Source: Periconia sp. R9002 | Lineage: Eukaryota > Ascomycota > Dothideomycetes > Pleosporales > Periconiaceae | Assembly: GCA_023627715.1 (NCBI GenBank) | Contig: JAMAHW010000029.1 | Coordinates: 1-64,000, forward strand | Direction: 5' to 3' | DNA: 64,000 nucleotides | Shown: positions 32,877 through 44,020 of the stretch, in pieces | How the letters are laid out: every line of letters starts with the position of its first letter | How positions within the stretch are numbered: the first letter of the stretch is position 1 | The notes under the pieces: model-generated | What the model saw: the letters and a program-made list of their open reading frames with translations, nothing else | Told to the model about the DNA's origin: nothing | Database searches by the model: none | Program-made: the position numbers and the translations under genes

Positions 32877-33833
32877 ATGGTCAAGATCGTTTTTGGTGGC
32901 GCCGCCCTCTCTAAACAGGCTTATTTCAATACGACAGAATCAGCTGCCCAAGTTCTCGACCTCCTTCTCGCCAACAACGTCACAATACTCGACACCGCTC
33001 GCTTGTATGCCGGATCCGAAGAAGCCATTGGCGAACAACCCAAACGCACATCCTTTACCATCGATACCAAGCTCGAAGGCGGATTCGGTACTCCAGGCCA
33101 CTTAACACGTGAAAATACCCTCGCCGATGCACGGGATAGTCTAAAACGCGTGGGCATCAAACAATTTGATGTTTTGTACATCCACGCTCCAGACACAACT
33201 GTGCAGTTCGAAGAGACTCTTGCTGGGATCAACGACGCGTACAAGGAGGGCATTTTCCGCCGATTTGGGCTGAGCAACTTCACCGCTGAACAAGTGCAGA
33301 AAGTGTACGACGTCGCCAAGGAAAAGGGCTATGTGCTCCCCAGCGTGTTCCAAGGGAACTACTCCCCCGTCGCCCGCCACTTGGAAACTCTCCTCTTCCC
33401 CACGCTAAAGAAACTCGGCATCAAGTTCTATGCCTACTCCCCCCTCGCAGGCGGATTCTTGACCAAAACAGCGGCAGATCTGGACGCGGGGGCAGGTCGT
33501 TTCAACGACAAGGCTCTCGGCGGTCTCTACAACGGCTTGTACAACAACGAATCAATGCGTAGTGCTCTAACTAAGTGGAATCAAATCGCTGAGGAAGAGG
33601 GGGTAAACAAAGCCGAGCTTGCATATCGCTGGGTCGCGTTCCACAGCCCACTTGCGGATGATGAGGAGAACGGAGTGATTTTCGGCGCAAGTAAGATTGC
33701 TCAGTTGGAGCAGACTACGAAGTTTTTCACGCATGGCAAGTTGAGTGCTAAAGCGGCGGAGGGGATCGAAAGCATCTGGGAGACTGTCAAGGATGCGGCG
33801 CCTGTGGATAACTTCAATAGGTTTTCCAAATAG
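32877..33833 (+). CDS. Aldo-keto reductase (AKR7-like)
   Basis: NADPH-dependent carbonyl reductase with TIM-barrel fold, 318 residues, intronless. Catalytic tetrad residues are visible: Asp in ILDTARLY with its Tyr, Lys in FTIDTKLEG, and His in LYIHAPD. FGLSNFTAEQVQKV and the C-terminal VIFGASKIAQLEQ (cofactor phosphate binding) are also family-typical. It is closest to the AKR7 group often named aflatoxin B1 aldehyde reductase, which detoxifies dialdehydes; that label does not imply any toxin pathway here. Cytosolic. Core promoter and leader suggest strong expression. Confidence 0.92.
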   Translation: MVKIVFGGAALSKQAYFNTTESAAQVLDLLLANNVTILDTARLYAGSEEAIGEQPKRTSFTIDTKLEGGFGTPGHLTRENTLADARDSLKRVGIKQFDVLYIHAPDTTVQFEETLAGINDAYKEGIFRRFGLSNFTAEQVQKVYDVAKEKGYVLPSVFQGNYSPVARHLETLLFPTLKKLGIKFYAYSPLAGGFLTKTAADLDAGAGRFNDKALGGLYNGLYNNESMRSALTKWNQIAEEEGVNKAELAYRWVAFHSPLADDEENGVIFGASKIAQLEQTTKFFTHGKLSAKAAEGIESIWETVKDAAPVDNFNRFSK

Positions 33834-34294
33834 CTGGTGAACTGAGCAGCCAATGGAGGGTGTCACAGGAAGAACGGCAGATATATGAAGTATCGAATCA
33901 GGATTTGAGGTGGGAAGATACACAGATCACAATGAAAATAGCAAATCAGCGAAGACCAGCAGGTTTACAATCAATTTCACATGTTCATATCACAATAGGC
34001 TTACAGAATTTTGGAAACGTACAATTTTCGACAGACGAAAATTTGTTCAATAAGCAGTTAGATCCATAAGTGTTTGATCCTACTCGAAAAACACCGTTGA
34101 TATCAATTGATCAGAAAAACAGCGGATGAAAGAAGCTCCTGCGGTATAACTTTCCACCGATTTCTCTCGTATTTGAACCACATCTTCTTGTCCGCACAAT
34201 AACTTAGTCTCGTCTTAGCGGCAGTATCTAATCTACTTGAAGGTGTGATTGGATAATGATTCGTATCATTTTTATGGTGCGACGTTGTTTACAT
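33834..34294. other. Intergenic, nothing recognised
   Basis: Convergent 3' flanks of the aldo-keto reductase and the amidase; AT-rich, no gene seen. Confidence 0.5.
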
Positions 34295-36048
34295 TTACAA
34301 CTTAAGGGATATCTTTTCTACGGTATCAGAAACACCAATCTTCTTCCAATCATTCATTGATTCCCAAGCAAATGCCGCGTCCAAAATCTTCTGCTCCTGC
34401 CATAGCCCCGCAACCAATTGCATTCCCACGGGCAGTTTGACTCTTGGGTCCGCGCTCGATGGGGCAAATCCAACAGGTAGTGATAGAGCTGGGTGACCGG
34501 TTACATCAAACACAGCCGTGTTGATGGTGATACCCATACTAGGCTTCAACGCCGCCATTGGCGAGTCTCCATGTTTCCAGTCCAGATTGGGAGGTGCAAC
34601 AAACGGAGTTGTCGGCATTAGAAGAAGGTCGTACGTTTGGAACAGTTTCTCGTACGAGTCCCTTAGCTGCTGTGCTATGTTCATAGTCTTTGCATAAAGC
34701 CCAGGGTAGCTTTTCATCAGCGAAAGCCCGTTGATGATGGTATTTTTTGTCGATGGGAATAGTTTTTGGAAACTTTGATCGTTCCAGGGTTGTCGAGCTG
34801 TTTCGTACTCGGTTGAGAATAATCCTCTTCGGCCATGTGCGAAACCCATTAGACCTAATGTCCCTGCTATGCGCTGTTGGATAGTCCAGATAGCCGGACC
34901 CTCGAGGTGGAGAGGTAGAGACACTTCTTCAACAGTGGCACCCAACTGTTGGAATGCGTAAGCAGCATTCAGTACTGTTTCCTTGACGTGCCCATCCACG
35001 ATGCGAGGTTCTAATCCTTCGGTAAGAATGCCGATCTTCATCCCTGAGACTGAAGTTTGCAGTCGCTGTGAGTACGGTATCGAGCCATTTACAGGCGCTC
35101 CTAAGGTTCGATCATCGAAATCGTCTCTTCCAGCTATTGCTTCCAAGCACAGGGCCACCTCCTTTACTGTTCGCGCAATAGGTCCAGCATGATCGTTGAT
35201 TGCGTCACCACTAGACATGCCAGTATATGGGACCAGCCCATGTGTTGGCTTCAACCCCACACCTAAACCAATCATCAGTATAAAGGACGTATGAGGAAAG
35301 AAGCACCTCATACTTACATCCACAGAATGAAGAAGGAACGCGTATACTCCCACCCTGGTCGGCACCAATCGCTATATCAACAACACCGCCGCCAACAAGC
35401 GATGAGCCGCCCGATGTGCTTCCTCCGGCAGAGAATCCCTCCGCATACGGGTTGTGCACAGTGCCCTGAGCACTTGTGTAAGACGACGTTGAATTGCAGA
35501 AGTTCTCGCAAATAGTAGTGCCGACAATATTCGCTCCGGCTTCCAGTACTCGTCTTACAACTGTAGCATCAGAACTTGGCACCCATGGACCGATCGCATC
35601 TGTACCAAAAAATTGCGGAACACTTGCGACAGCTATGTTGTCTTTTAAGCACACTGTTTTCCCTTTGAGGAGAGTCGCGTTTGGATTTCCCTGAATCAGG
35701 AATTTGTGCGCCCATGCATTGCCGAATTGTTGCTCCTCTTGGGTTGGTCGACGGACGCTTTGCCGAGGATATCTCTCAGTGTCTACGGGAACTGTATAAT
35801 CGGGAAGGTCTAAAATATGCTCTGCAACATCGTGCACTGCAGCTAAGAGCTGGCGATACTCATTCGATTCCGCTGCTGGTATACCGTTGTTGATCCCAAT
35901 GGTCGACAAAAGTAGCTCCGCCTCTCCTTCCGGAATGGACTCCTCGCTTCAGGCATGGTTAGCTTCTAGTAATCATCGGTTTGCAAAGGTGCATCTTTCC
36001 TCCGTAAATATGTACTTACCTGATTGGTGAATCGAAGAAGACAGACAT
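34295..36048 (-). CDS. Amidase (amidase signature family)
   Basis: Amide hydrolase, 541 residues, from exons 36048-36020, 35946-35318 and 35262-34295 (introns 73 and 55 bp). The Ser-cisSer-Lys triad is in place: Lys111 in VCLKDNIAV, the cis-Ser in GGSTSGGSS (about 188) and the nucleophile Ser210 in GADQGGSIRVP, followed by FCGCVGLKPTHGLVP. The short first exon (MSVFFDSPIS) is inferred; its acceptor is AAG. If it is wrong, translation would begin at the downstream in-frame region and lose little. Substrate is unknown: fungal members include acetamidase-like and gamma-lactam/amide hydrolases. The next genes are an alcohol dehydrogenase, a deacetylase-family hydrolase and a regulator, so a catabolic cluster is possible. 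No signal peptide. Confidence 0.88.
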
Positions 36049-36465
36049 GTCAAAAAGTCGAGATATCGAGAGATAAGAACAAGTTCGGTTACCTGTCGAG
36101 CTTCAACTAAAACGCCAATTAAGTTGAGGAAGTGTCTTTATCAAGCACTGTATATCTTACTCCGACAAGGATGACTTTGCCGCCCCTGCCAACTATCGGA
36201 TGGTGTGGAGGAGTGGGTCTGTGTTTTGGAGTAGGGCCGATCACCTCCGACTCGTCTCCAACTCCCTCCCCTCCGAGGTGGCAACGGTCTGCTTTTCCGC
36301 AATCAGTTATCACCGCTATGGTGGCATGTGGGCGCAAATATATCCCACGCTCACAGAATAGCGATAGTTGCAGGTACTTTTTTGACCACATACTACTATG
36401 TATTTCTTCTGAGGTACCTTGTGTATCTTTGTCATTTTTTAGGCCGTAATGCTGTTAGACAAATC

Positions 36466-36526
36466 ATAAAATTATTATAGAAACACCCAATTAGAATCCT
36501 ACTTGCTTCTAAAATAATAATTTTAT
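36466..36526. repeat. AT-rich inverted repeat (stem-loop)
   Basis: Arms ATAAAATTATTATAGAA (36466-36482) and TTCTAAAATAATAATTTTAT (36507-36526) are imperfect inverse complements with a 24-nt loop. Could be a short relic element or a chance AT-rich hairpin. Confidence 0.4.
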
Positions 36527-37104
36527 AAGGGAAGGGGGTTATTGCAGTGTGGTATGTGTAACAGTAGGTGATGTGAGTGTGGGCTATTTCGACACCTGGG
36601 TGGGTGGAACAACGAAGCCCACAGCTAGCACGAGAGGCATTGTTCAATAATTTCACCAAGACAAGATCGCATAGATAGACGCGGCGCATTCCAAAAAAAT
36701 CCAATTATTTATGATTACCACTACAGGCCATGAAGATTAGTATTTACTCAATCTAAGTGATTATAAGCTTGGAGCGGTACGTCTTGTGCATTTACATTCG
36801 CAGATCAAGAACGGCCTTTGCGTTTTCGGAGTGTTGGATATCAAAGTGGTATACGATGTTAAATAGTTTAGATGATAGCACGCAAGTAATACTATTGCTA
36901 TACGATGGTATCATGATCAGACGTGCTGGGTTTGCTGCCTACGTATATAGCTGTAATTGACAATCTGTTGATGGCTAGTGGTGGAAGTTGGGTGGTGAAT
37001 GGTGGATGGTTCTGTAATCGGAACCATGGGACGGAGAGATCTACCTACATATGTACTAACTATACATTACGTCAGCTTCATATCACGTACGTAAACAGTT
37101 TCCT

Positions 37105-37200
37105 GTGTACCCGTCCCGGCCGAGGACGTTGATAAGTGTTTTTCTACCTGCGTCGATACCCAGGGTAGCAATACTCTGTGATGATTAATTCAAATTTCAT
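37105..37200 (+). repeat. Dispersed repeat family 2, copy A
   Basis: 96 bp containing GGCCGAGGACGTT, GTGTTTTTCT and GCAATACTCTGTGATGATT and ending AAATTTCAT. It matches 48949-49044 nearly end to end and 12898-12939 over its last 42 bp. It sits 58 bp downstream of the alcohol dehydrogenase stop. Confidence 0.7.
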
Positions 37201-37258
37201 TGCTATACGATGAGTTTTCCTATTTTCGTTTGGATATTGCATCGAGGACAGTGCTTAA

Positions 37259-38434
37259 CTATGCTATTTTCACTACTAACCTTCCTTTCATCGCTTTATC
37301 CGTGTACTTTGATATCAGATTCGGAATCTCATCAAATCCTAATGTGGTGATGTGCGAGGTGATATCATGCTCTGCGACGACTTTCAACATCTCCTGGACG
37401 TCGTGTGTGCCAGAAACATAGACGCCCCGAATAGTCAGCTCGCGAAATACCAGTGCGCTCGAATCAAACTGCCACTTGTCTTTCGGCAGTCCGACCGGTA
37501 CCATGACGCCTCCGTTGCCTAGCTGTTCCAAACTCCAAGCATTTGCTTGAATAGAATCTGTACAGACCACAATACCTGCAAGTCCCTCGCCTGACGTAAA
37601 GTCTAGAATTTTGTTGCTAGCATCAGGAGCCGATGAGTCGATGACCAAGTCTGGTTTCAGCTTTTCAGAGACCTCCATGGATAATTTTCGCCCTTCAGCG
37701 CGATTATCTATGGCTACTGTCTTGTACCCCATGGCCTTTGCGAATTGAACACCGAGCTGACCAAGACCGCCAATTCCTACAATGGCAACGGATTCTCCAG
37801 CTTGTACATCTGGTTTCAGTTTTTGCAGTGCGCCCCAAACCGTTGCCTATACCAAAACGTTAGAAACTCCACGGACATCTTTCCAAGCGAAAAACTTACG
37901 CCAGCGCACATAAGAGGCGCACCCTGTTCAAACGTGATTTTCTCCGGTAAGTGCACAGTGGTATCCGGGTCCGCGAGCATATACTGAGCAAACGCACCAT
38001 CGTGCTTGAAGCCTGCCATTTCGCGATTATGGCAGAAACGCGGGTCCGTACGATTTTGCCTCCTGAGATGTTGTTGACATCCAACGCAAGTTTTGCATGC
38101 ATTCTTGAAATTCAGCATTCCAACGCGGTCGCCAACTTTCCACGGGCCTTCCACTTGAGAACCAACTTGGACGATTTTTCCGGCTGGTTCATGTGATGGT
38201 ATGAGAGGTAGTTGTGCTGGAAATTGACCGTGGAGGACTTGGAGGTCTGAATGACAGAACCCTGCAGCGTGCACTTCAATGAGAAGATCCTGGTCGCCGC
38301 ATCTGGGAGTAGGGCGCTCGCAGAGCTGGTAGGGTTTATTGTACTACAAGACGTTAGAGTTAATTATTCATGGTCATATTAGCAAAATAAATTACCTCTA
38401 CAACTTGCGCTGCTCGCATTGTTGGGGATGTCAT
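37259..38434 (-). CDS. Zinc alcohol dehydrogenase (ADH1 class, MDR)
   Basis: Zinc- and NAD-dependent medium-chain alcohol dehydrogenase, 356 residues. Exons 38434-38396, 38343-37900 and 37846-37259 (introns 52 and 53 bp). Catalytic zinc ligands Cys43 (GFCHSD) and His64-Glu65 (SHEPAG) are visible. The structural-zinc lobe has C95, C98 and C101 and a fourth Cys at 116; the last gap is 14 residues, longer than the classical 7, a known fungal variant. The NAD motif is VGIGGLGQLG. It oxidises primary alcohols or reduces aldehydes; substrate not defined. Divergent from the deacetylase-family gene (459 bp apart). Confidence 0.9.
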
Positions 38435-38893
38435 TGTTCTCTTCAACCTGATTTTACCCCGACGAGGTGAGCAGACAGCCCTTAAATTAGAAATTCACGA
38501 ATCTTTGTACACCCCTCAACATCGTGAACAGGCACGCTGTTATTCCAACGAGATCGTGTATTGACACACTTGAGTTCTCCTCGGACCCTCCGAATTAACA
38601 CCGAATGTGGGCGAATGTGGAGGTTGGAGTAAGTTGGAGACCAATGATAAGCGAAACTAAGCTACAATGCGCCAGCTTGGACTCTATTCGCTAATCATGC
38701 AGTAAGAACGATAGAAACTATCTTGCAGGCGGCACCTGAGTGATTCCTTCACAATTAAATCAGAAAGAGGCTCTTTTCTTCCCTTTGGTTCTTGACTATA
38801 GTCTCCACAACCACTCTTTTCGTTTTCTTGCTCAAACAGTTGACGTCTTACTTTTCAATACCCCAATTGAGCGTATAAACTCAATTCATTGAA
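38435..38893. promoter_or_regulatory. Divergent promoter, ADH / deacetylase-family gene
   Basis: 459 bp between two divergently transcribed genes. Contains a CT-rich stretch before the right-hand start and no obvious regulator site I can name. Shared control is plausible but unproven. Confidence 0.35.
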
Positions 38894-40053
38894 ATGGGCA
38901 AGAAACGCGTTCTTATTTCCTATGGCGTTGATGTAGATGCTGTAGCAGGCTGGCTGGGCTCGTACGGAGGAGAAGATAGCACGAGTGATATCAGCAGAGG
39001 AATCTTCGCTGGAACGGTTGGCACGCAACGATTGCTGAAGCTATTCGCAAAATATAACATCAAGACAACGTGGTTTATCCCAGGTAACTCAAACACCCTC
39101 GTTAATGTACGTTTTATCAATGATGATGGGTCTCACCAATACAATTAGGTCACAGCCTGGAAACATTTCCGGAGGATATGGCAGCAGTGCGTGATGCTGG
39201 GCATGAAATCGGTCTGCACGGATATAGCCATGAAAACCCCGTGGATATGACGCTTGAACAGCAGCGAGATGTGCTTGACAAGACGTATCGTATGTTAACA
39301 GAGTTTGCGGGAAAACCGCCGAGAGGAAGCGTAGCTCCGTGGTAAACCACCACTGAACAATTGCTCAAAATTTTGCTTGTAGACTCACTCAGTTTTTAGG
39401 TGGGAAACAAGCCAAGAGGGTGCCGAACTCCTGCTTTCATATGGCATTGAATATGATCATAGCATGTCGCACACTGATTGCCAACCTTATTTTCTACGGA
39501 CAGGCGACTCCTGGACAAAAATCGACTATACGAAAAAGGCAGAAGAATGGATGAAACCACTCGTTGCTGGCCGAGAGACTGGTCTGGTGGAAATTCCGGC
39601 GAATTGGTACATTGACGACTTGCCTCCTATGATGTTCATCAAGGCGGCGCCGAATAGTCATGGTTTCGTGAATGCGCGGGACGTGGAAGATTTGTGGAGG
39701 GATCACTTCGACTACTTCTACCGCGAGTATGATGAGTTCATTTTTGTGGGTTGAACAATGAACACGATTTGGTTTGCATGCGAGATTAACATTGGAGCAG
39801 CCCATCACCATCCATCCTGATGTGTCCGGTCGACCGCACGTATTGCTAATGCATGAGAGGTAAGCGTATTGTGACTCCGCATCGAATACGAATCAAAGCT
39901 CACATCTACTTCAGGCTTATTGAACACTTCAAGAAACATGAAGGTGTCGAGTTTGTGACAATGGAGCAGATTTCAGATGATTTCAAGAGCAGGAATTCAC
40001 CAGCCGAAGGTGCTCTGATGCCAGCTGAGCCAGGTCAGAAGCTGAAGGAATAA
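38894..40053 (+). CDS. Polysaccharide deacetylase-family hydrolase (PuuE/PgdA-like)
   Basis: NodB-homology hydrolase of 308 residues. Five exons: 38894-39083, 39149-39341, 39400-39745, 39801-39859 and 39915-40053 (introns 65, 58, 55 and 55 bp). Motif 1 is the variant [11 protein letters not shown] instead of TFDDG; motif 2 is [13 protein letters not shown] (H-x3-H); SVAPWWETS and YDHSMSH follow. There is no signal peptide, so it is not a wall chitin deacetylase. This cytosolic branch includes bacterial cyclic-imide hydrolase and allantoinase-like PuuE enzymes, which act on small cyclic amides. Beside an amidase, that reading is attractive; it is inference. Confidence 0.87.
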
Positions 40054-40339
40054 ATAGTAACATAATTTGAATTGTTTACAAAAATTGATAAAGAGTTATA
40101 GTATGCGGGATAGTTGTATGAATAATTTGCTGATGGCATGTCCCACTTTTTCTTTTGTCCAGGAGGATCCACCGGTGAAGATGATTCGCTCCAGATTGTT
40201 AGCGTCAAAGCCCCTGACTGGCTGTTGTCGGAAGAAACACCTCCACAAACCCCCAACACCTCCAAAATTTGGGAAATCGAGTGACTTTTCGGAACCCCAC
40301 GACATTGCGGGGAAAACTGTCTATATTCTCATTATACAG

Positions 40340-42899
40340 ATGCACAGACATCATCACACGTGTCGTTATTGTTCGCGCAGCTTTAAACGTGCCGAGCACC
40401 TGACCCGCCACCTCCGCACTCGTGCGTCACTCTCATTTTTAAGACCCACTTTACTGGATCGTCCCTGTTGACTGAGATAGTTAAGATACCAGAGAAAAGC
40501 CATTCATATGCCATTGTGGATCAGCATTCACTCGTCGTGATTTGCTGACCCGACATTGGCGTATCTCTAGCCATGAAAGCACTGAGACCGCGGGACTGAG
40601 CTCGACAACTGAACATGAAACACGCGAATCTTGCAACACAATTCTATCTCCATCACGCGACATAAATCCCAATCGAATAACTCATGCGAATGGGGCAGTG
40701 GAAAATGAGTTTCAGCATGAACAAGTCCCTGTAGTACACCATCAGCTCACTGCCCCTATCGCACATCTCGAAGATGTCCGATCCCAAATCATCACCCAGA
40801 ACTTGCAACATGATAGGTCGCAGGATCTAAGCTTTCATGCATCTAATGAACTTCAAACCCCTAATTATCAGGACGAAAACTTGGATGATTTCAGGGATTT
40901 CGTCAACTTCATCGATGGTGTAGGGTTGTCAGCCCAGTGGACACCAGAATATGACATAGACCTGGAAAACTATACACATGAAACCCGACACCCATCTCGA
41001 CATCAATCTCACGGATCAAATTACAGACGATCCACTACACCTGAAGATATCGGCACGCCGTTCAGTACTTGGCTACCGTCGGCGCCGCGTGACGATCAAC
41101 TTAACCTGCGATCTCAAACCGGCCAGGACGTCCGAGAGAAACGAAGTAGGAATGGCACATACCATGTGACCGATGACCACCGGACACTTCTCCAATCGCT
41201 TCTTTCCTCATTTCCGGAGCCAATCTGTGCATTTGTTGTGCCGTCACGTCATGCTCTAACGCGATATATCACTGCTTTCTTCTCCGGGTTTCACTCCCAT
41301 TTCCCGTTCATTCACGAGCCGACTTACAAGCCTTCTTGCTCGCCCATCGAACTTACACTCGCGATGTGTGCGGCTGGTGCGCAGTATTGCTTTGAGAGAC
41401 GTAGCTCGGAACGACTTTTTCGCGTATCAAAGGCTATCGTCTTCGAAAGATTAAGACAAGAAGAGTCACATTTCGGGCCCCAAACGCTGGCTTTCATTGC
41501 TAGCACCAACATGCTCTCGCCAGCGATTGCTGTGTCAGCCCGGACAGGCCCGTGGGAGCCGTTGGATATGGCGAAGACGTTGCTAATTTTGGTAGGGTTT
41601 GCAACGTGGGAAAGAAAGGATCTGTTGCAGCAGGCATTCGCGCTTCGTACTCTCCTCGTGCAGTGTTTGCGCGATAGCGGTTTGAAAGAAGACGATACGG
41701 CAGCCAACATATCGGCCCCTCGCTCCGCCATGTGGGATCAATGGGTGCAACGTGAATCAGCACGACGCACAAAATTAGTGGCATATTGCTACATCAATGT
41801 CCACAGCATCGCGTACAACATTCACCCCCTGCTATGGAGTAGTGAGATGCATCTCAGATTGCCTTGTTCTACACCAGACTGGCAAGCATCAACTGCTGCA
41901 CAATGGGCCGCGCTTCAACGCGAGGGGAAAGAGGACCAAATGCTGTTCCAACAAGCATTGTCATTACTGCTACAGGGAAGTTCTGGGGGTGAATCGGTAC
42001 AACCCATACCCAGCCCTATTGGAAATTACATCCTTCTTCACGCGCTGTTACAGAGAATACACGTTGTTCGCGAGCTTTCCATTCCTACGACCTCCCCCAC
42101 GACTATACCGCCACCTGAACTACAGACTATATGGTAAGTCCAATAACCTACTCTAGCTGAGAATTACGTAGCTCAGTTTATACAAATAGTCGCGCCCTCC
42201 GTTCCTGGACATCACTGTGGCAGCAAGCTCCCGAGTCCATCCTCGACCCAAACAACGATAGCGGCCCCATTCCCTTCACATCAAGCTCGCTCTTGGTGGT
42301 AGCTTACATTAGGCTATCCCTCAACATCGGATCATACCGGCATCTGGAGACGCGAGACCCCGATGTTATTTCTGCTGGGTTGGCAAAGCTTCCTGACATC
42401 GAGCGGAATGAAAATCTTCTGTCGGCATTGCTTTACTCCACACATGCATTAAGTATTCCCGTGCGATTAGGCATAGACCGTGTGGCGAGGAGTCAAGCAT
42501 TCTTCTGGAGCGTGCAGCATGCTATATCCAGTTTTGAGTGTGCGGTCTTCTTAGGGAAATGGCTTTGCGGACTGTCTAGGCCTTTCCATGAGGCTGCATT
42601 ATCGAGTAAGCACGCATGAACCGATTCTGATACAAGATCCGGCTAATGTTTTATTTTCCTTAGAATCTGAACTCAGAATCCTTCATTGGGTTCACTGCAT
42701 TATCAAAGAAGCTTACGCGGTTGTCGATTTTGACGAGGTTGATTCCAACGAAGACGAACCCGTTGTCCCTCAAGAGCCTTTTCAACTCGGGATTGCCGTT
42801 TTGGAGATCTGGTGCAGGTTCTTTAGAGGAAACACGCAATGGCAGTTTGTTGTCAATCTTGGGTTGAGTCTCGAGAAGTACATGAAATCATGGAGTTGA
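40340..42899 (+). CDS. C2H2 zinc-finger / fungal_trans transcription factor
   Basis: Nuclear regulator, 793 residues, from exons 40340-40421, 40486-42133, 42190-42605 and 42664-42899 (introns 64, 56 and 58 bp). Two N-terminal C2H2 fingers: C8-x2-C11-x12-H24-x3-H28, then C36-x-C38-x12-H51-x5-H57, joined by a TREKPF linker. The second His of finger 1 is created only by splicing to an AAG acceptor at 40485, which also restores the linker; a YAG reading would destroy the finger. A Ser/Thr/Asn-rich middle leads to a Fungal_trans domain from about residue 240 (FFSGFHSHFPFIHEPTYKPS). It lies just downstream of the deacetylase-family gene and may control the amidase-ADH-deacetylase group (inference). 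Confidence 0.88.
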
Positions 42900-43009
42900 A
42901 ACCCCCTAGGCGGGAATGTTTAAATCAACAGAACGCCACATACGCCGCAGCCAGTCGTGAGAAGGAGGACTTGGTGGAAAATAGTAAACAACGCACCACA
43001 CCAACAGCT

Positions 43010-44020
43010 CTACAGTTCCAACTCTTTGTCAAGAATATCCTTGAACCTAGTAGCCATTTTTCTCCCTCCTACTTGGTTTGGCTCGACTCGTGCCGTGTAT
43101 TCCTCTTTCCTGGTCCCGTCCATGACTTCGTACAATGCACAGGGTACCACAGTAGCGCCTTCCACCTGGACCTGGCGCGTTCCCATTTCGAACATGCGAC
43201 GGATCGCCGTCTGCAATTGACCTGGCCACCGATCGTAGCCCAAGCACTTCAGCGAAATATCCGCCCAGCTTTGTTGATTATAGCTGGATTCCAGAGGGAA
43301 ATAGATCATGCATACAATAACGAGTCGCGGTTTTGTCACAGAAACGAGGCGGTTGATATATTCTTCGGTCTTCTTCTTGAATATGGATCCGAAATAAGGC
43401 AGCGAGCCCGCGTTGCCGGTTTCAATAGATGATTTGCTCGTCAGCCACGCGAGGCGAAGCATGTGGTAGATTGTCCATGCAGACGGTTTCATTGCGATGT
43501 CGTTACCCCCGACGCTCACAATAAGCACATCGTCCTTTCTGATATTGCGGCGTATGAAGTCATCTTGCGGAAGTAGCTTGTCGTCGCGCTCTCGCAACAT
43601 CGAAGCTTCGATCGCCGTATTTATACAAGTCGCTTTCTCTGCATGAAAGTGGTTCATCCAGAATGCTATGTCGGGTTTCGGCGTCGCTCTGGTCAGCGCT
43701 TGCTGGTAGATCTCAGGTACTTCGACGCCTAGTTCCTCTCCACCTGGGCCAGATCCGGGGACCCAGTACTTGTTGTCGAGGGAAGAGTCGCCGGCAAGCC
43801 AGATAACCGGTGCTTCTGGCCTTAGCTTGCGCGCGAATGAATGGAAGTTCTGCAGATGTTCGACTTTATGGCCACTCCATTCGAAGTAGAACTGGGCTGT
43901 GATGATCTTACGAGGATCTGCGAGGATCGTTGCTGAGGAATCGTGCGCTGAAGAGGTTTCCTCGGTTGACCCAGAAGTACGCACATCTTGGGCTTTAGAC
44001 TTATTTGACCTCCTCCCCAT
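43010..44020 (-). CDS. SGNH-hydrolase-like protein
   Basis: Intronless gene for 336 residues. Block I reads VIWLAGDSSLDNKYW (G77-D78-S79, candidate nucleophile Ser) and block III reads VSVGGNDIAM (G-G-N173-D), as in SGNH esterases. I cannot place the block V D-x2-H triad with confidence. The first 35 residues are polar and disordered-looking, no signal peptide, so cytosolic or nuclear. Esterase or deacylase activity is likely but the substrate is unknown. It converges on the C2H2 regulator with 110 bp between stops; its minus-strand reading is clearly better than the overlapping plus-strand ORF 42839-43432. Confidence 0.78.
   Translation of the reverse strand: MGRRSNKSKAQDVRTSGSTEETSSAHDSSATILADPRKIITAQFYFEWSGHKVEHLQNFHSFARKLRPEAPVIWLAGDSSLDNKYWVPGSGPGGEELGVEVPEIYQQALTRATPKPDIAFWMNHFHAEKATCINTAIEASMLRERDDKLLPQDDFIRRNIRKDDVLIVSVGGNDIAMKPSAWTIYHMLRLAWLTSKSSIETGNAGSLPYFGSIFKKKTEEYINRLVSVTKPRLVIVCMIYFPLESSYNQQSWADISLKCLGYDRWPGQLQTAIRRMFEMGTRQVQVEGATVVPCALYEVMDGTRKEEYTARVEPNQVGGRKMATRFKDILDKELEL

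Larger units (their letters stand above)
36049..37258. other. Intergenic, 1.2 kb, with hairpin and repeat copy A
   Basis: Amidase promoter on the left, 3' flank of the alcohol dehydrogenase on the right. Holds an AT-rich inverted repeat (36466-36526) and dispersed repeat copy A (37105-37200). No gene. Confidence 0.5.

Noticed and set aside
32877..33833. Toxin biosynthesis cluster suggested by the aflatoxin-aldehyde-reductase name
   Set aside because: The AKR7 name reflects detoxification activity; no polyketide synthase or tailoring genes are in the window.
42839..43432. 197-codon plus-strand ORF over the SGNH gene
   Set aside because: Antisense shadow; the minus strand carries GDS and GGND motifs.
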